DNA from: an uncultured Collinsella sp.
GTDB taxonomy: Bacteria > Actinomycetota > Coriobacteriia > Coriobacteriales > Coriobacteriaceae
Length of the DNA stretch: 15,664 bases
Assembly: GCA_900551205.1 (NCBI GenBank)
Contig: URUW01000014.1
Coordinates: 1-15,664, forward strand
Reading direction: 5' to 3'
Shown: positions 14,044-15,664 of the stretch, piece after piece
How positions within the stretch are numbered: position 1 is the first letter of the stretch
How the letters are laid out: each line of letters begins with the position of its first letter
Program-made: the position numbers and the translations under genes
Notes under the pieces: model-generated
Seen by the model: the letters and a program-made list of their open reading frames with translations, nothing else
What the model was told of the DNA's origin: nothing
The model's database searches: none

Positions 14044-15664
14044 GTGGCCGACCAGGACATCAAGATGCTCATCGAGCGCATTATGGCCGAGGCCCGGACC
14101 CATCAGTCCGCCCGCTTCTCAAACGAAATCTACGCAGACGAGCCGATTCTCAAAACCGGCCGACAGATGCAGAATTTCCTCCCCGACCAGTACCGCAAAA
14201 TGCGCGAGATATCGCGCTGGCAGGATGACCCCAAGGGCGGGGCGGGTCGTTGGCTTTCGGAAGCCGAGCTTTTCTACCGCCAAGGCCTGCTGATGGCCGA
14301 CTTTGAGGACGACTGCCCCTACAACGGCACCTTTAAGTCGTACTTTCCCACCTACAATGCCATGAGCGATCGACAGTTGCGCGGCTACTTTACCTGGCGT
14401 GCCCAAGTGCGCCGCGGAACCGTCGAGGAAACGTCTACGTCCTTTGCCTTTCTGTATCTCTATGAGCTGATTTGCGGCATTGGCGTAGATAATCCGCTCG
14501 ATGGTTTTAACAAGATCAAGGCCTTTTGGGATGTCTATCGCGCCTTCGAGCCCGGCATCGACCGGTTTGCGCGCGTGTGGCTGCAGGATTACGCCGTGTT
14601 CCACGGGCTCGACCCCAAGCTGCTTCGCGACTCTAAAACCGTCATGTTCGATAACGCCCTTGTCGAGCTGCGGCGCGCGGCACGAGACCTTGTACCAGCA
14701 CCGGCACCGTCCGGCCAGACCCCTAAGCGTCGCAAAATCTCCGAGCCCACGCTCCCCCTTCCGCCCGATGAGGTGCGCGAGGAACGACTCATGGCCGCCA
14801 TCAACGCCCTCTCCACGTACAACCTAAGTAACTCGCGGCTCGACCGCAGCCACCACTGCGATCTGCGCCACGTGGCATGCGCCGTGTATGTCCGTATGGC
14901 GCGCTACTATGACACGCACCGAAAGACCGGCATCGTGGCGAGTTTATTTGGGGAGGAGACGGCCATGCCCTACACCATGTTTGCCTCGGCCGTATTCTTT
15001 GCGCCCGAGCGCCACGAGGACTGCGAATACCGCCTGAATCCTATCCATATCTACCGTTGCCAAAACGGCTTTTGGGAATGCATGCGTATCCACGGCAGCA
15101 GGCAAAAGAGCAGCAAGCTCGGTGAAATGATGCGCGCCTGCGACCAACGCCTACGCCTGGCGCTGGACCCCGCCCATCCCCTTAAGGAAGAAAAGGTCCC
15201 CAAATATCTGGCCAAGATTATCGATGACGAGATTGTGGCATGGCTTTCGTGGGACGCCGCACACCAGCCCGTCAAGATCGATATCGATCTGAGTCAGCTG
15301 GGACACATTCGGAGCGCCGCCGCGCAAACGCGCGAAGCGCTTTTGATCGACGAGGAACGCGAGGACGGCGCGCCTGTGGAAGTCGAGGCGACGCTTATCG
15401 AGCAACCGAACACCGAGTCTGCGCCCGACATGACTGCCGAACCTGGCGAGATGACCATACGGCAAGACGAACCCGACGAGCCGACCGTCTCCACCGAAGA
15501 GTTTGGCGTCGTGGCACCGCTCCTCGTGTCTGCGCCCGCACCCGTAACGTCCGCGCCCATCGAAGCTGCGAACAAACTCGCGCCCGCCGCAGATGCCTTC
15601 CTTCGCGCACTGCTCGAGCAAAACGTAGCGCAAGTGACATCGGCAGTGGCGCACTCGGGGCAGA
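14044..15664 (+). CDS. TerB_N domain protein (3'-truncated by window end)
   Basis: 540 codons are present with no stop before the right edge. The N-terminal half carries the TerB_N-type pattern: GGAGRWLSEAELFYRQGLLM (65-84), then YPTYxxMSDRQLRGYFTWRAQVRRG-like spacing (104-125) with SFAFLYLYELICGIG (133-147). Residues about 215-400 are helical, with basic and aromatic positions; from about 430 the sequence becomes acidic, Pro/Ala-rich and probably disordered. TerB_N proteins occur with tellurite-resistance (Ter) type stress or phage-defence systems and with helicase-linked loci; the role is unproven. GTG 14044 has GAGGAG five bases upstream. The upstream neighbour is unrelated, so partners, if any, lie beyond the window. 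A C-terminal TerB_C domain cannot be judged. Confidence 0.85.
   Translation, partial: MADQDIKMLIERIMAEARTHQSARFSNEIYADEPILKTGRQMQNFLPDQYRKMREISRWQDDPKGGAGRWLSEAELFYRQGLLMADFEDDCPYNGTFKSYFPTYNAMSDRQLRGYFTWRAQVRRGTVEETSTSFAFLYLYELICGIGVDNPLDGFNKIKAFWDVYRAFEPGIDRFARVWLQDYAVFHGLDPKLLRDSKTVMFDNALVELRRAARDLVPAPAPSGQTPKRRKISEPTLPLPPDEVREERLMAAINALSTYNLSNSRLDRSHHCDLRHVACAVYVRMARYYDTHRKTGIVASLFGEETAMPYTMFASAVFFAPERHEDCEYRLNPIHIYRCQNGFWECMRIHGSRQKSSKLGEMMRACDQRLRLALDPAHPLKEEKVPKYLAKIIDDEIVAWLSWDAAHQPVKIDIDLSQLGHIRSAAAQTREALLIDEEREDGAPVEVEATLIEQPNTESAPDMTAEPGEMTIRQDEPDEPTVSTEEFGVVAPLLVSAPAPVTSAPIEAANKLAPAADAFLRALLEQNVAQVTSAVAHSGQ

Noticed and set aside
1..15664. CRISPR array, tRNA, rRNA, insertion sequence or prophage.
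   Set aside because: No regularly spaced repeats, cloverleaf sequence, transposase, integrase or terminal inverted repeats were seen by eye on either strand.

Overview
The window is GC-rich, gene-dense bacterial DNA with short intergenic gaps, strong AGGAGG-type ribosome binding sites and frequent GTG starts. The gene mix (fused-type PurL end, small AzlCD, a ferredoxin-fused EtfA next to a FAD-linked 2-hydroxyacid dehydrogenase, LAXTG-type surface protein, DUF554) fits an anaerobic, monoderm, high-GC Actinobacterium. A gut Coriobacteriia member such as Collinsella is my best guess. That is inference from protein character; no rRNA or tRNA is present to prove it.

Layout. 1-359: 3' end of a purine-synthesis gene (PurL glutaminase end), followed by a good intrinsic terminator. 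459-1394: EamA/DMT-family exporter. 1496-2647 (minus): membrane-anchored GGDEF diguanylate cyclase. 2829-3851 (minus): 2-keto-3-deoxygluconate permease family protein. 4002-5007 (minus): azlC-azlD, a two-gene branched-chain amino-acid exporter with overlapping reading frames. 5134-5946 (plus): HD-domain phosphohydrolase, whose stop codon overlaps the stop codon of the opposing etfA gene.

5943-9568 (minus) is the clearest metabolic unit: a FAD-linked lactate/glycolate-type dehydrogenase, etfB and a ferredoxin-fused etfA, tightly coupled and in that transcriptional order. This matches the composition of the Ldh-EtfAB electron-confurcating lactate dehydrogenase known from Acetobacterium woodii. 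It would let an anaerobe oxidise lactate (or a related 2-hydroxyacid) with NAD+ by spending reduced ferredoxin.

9914-13120 (plus) is the least familiar part: five closely spaced genes forming an apparent cell-surface cassette. They encode a 98-residue cytoplasmic-looking protein, a 169-residue single-pass membrane protein, a 199-residue secreted beta-rich protein, a 93-residue mini-protein that is little more than a signal peptide plus an LAQTG sortase signal, and a 476-residue secreted cysteine-containing protein. The C-terminal domain of the last can be aligned by eye, without gaps over its first 18 positions, to the 199-residue protein. No sortase is in view. This is the best candidate here for an undescribed system.

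13239-13955: DUF554 membrane protein. 14044-15664: a TerB_N-type protein running off the window end, preceded by a credible extended -10 promoter. No rRNA, tRNA, CRISPR array, transposase, integrase or phage gene was seen.
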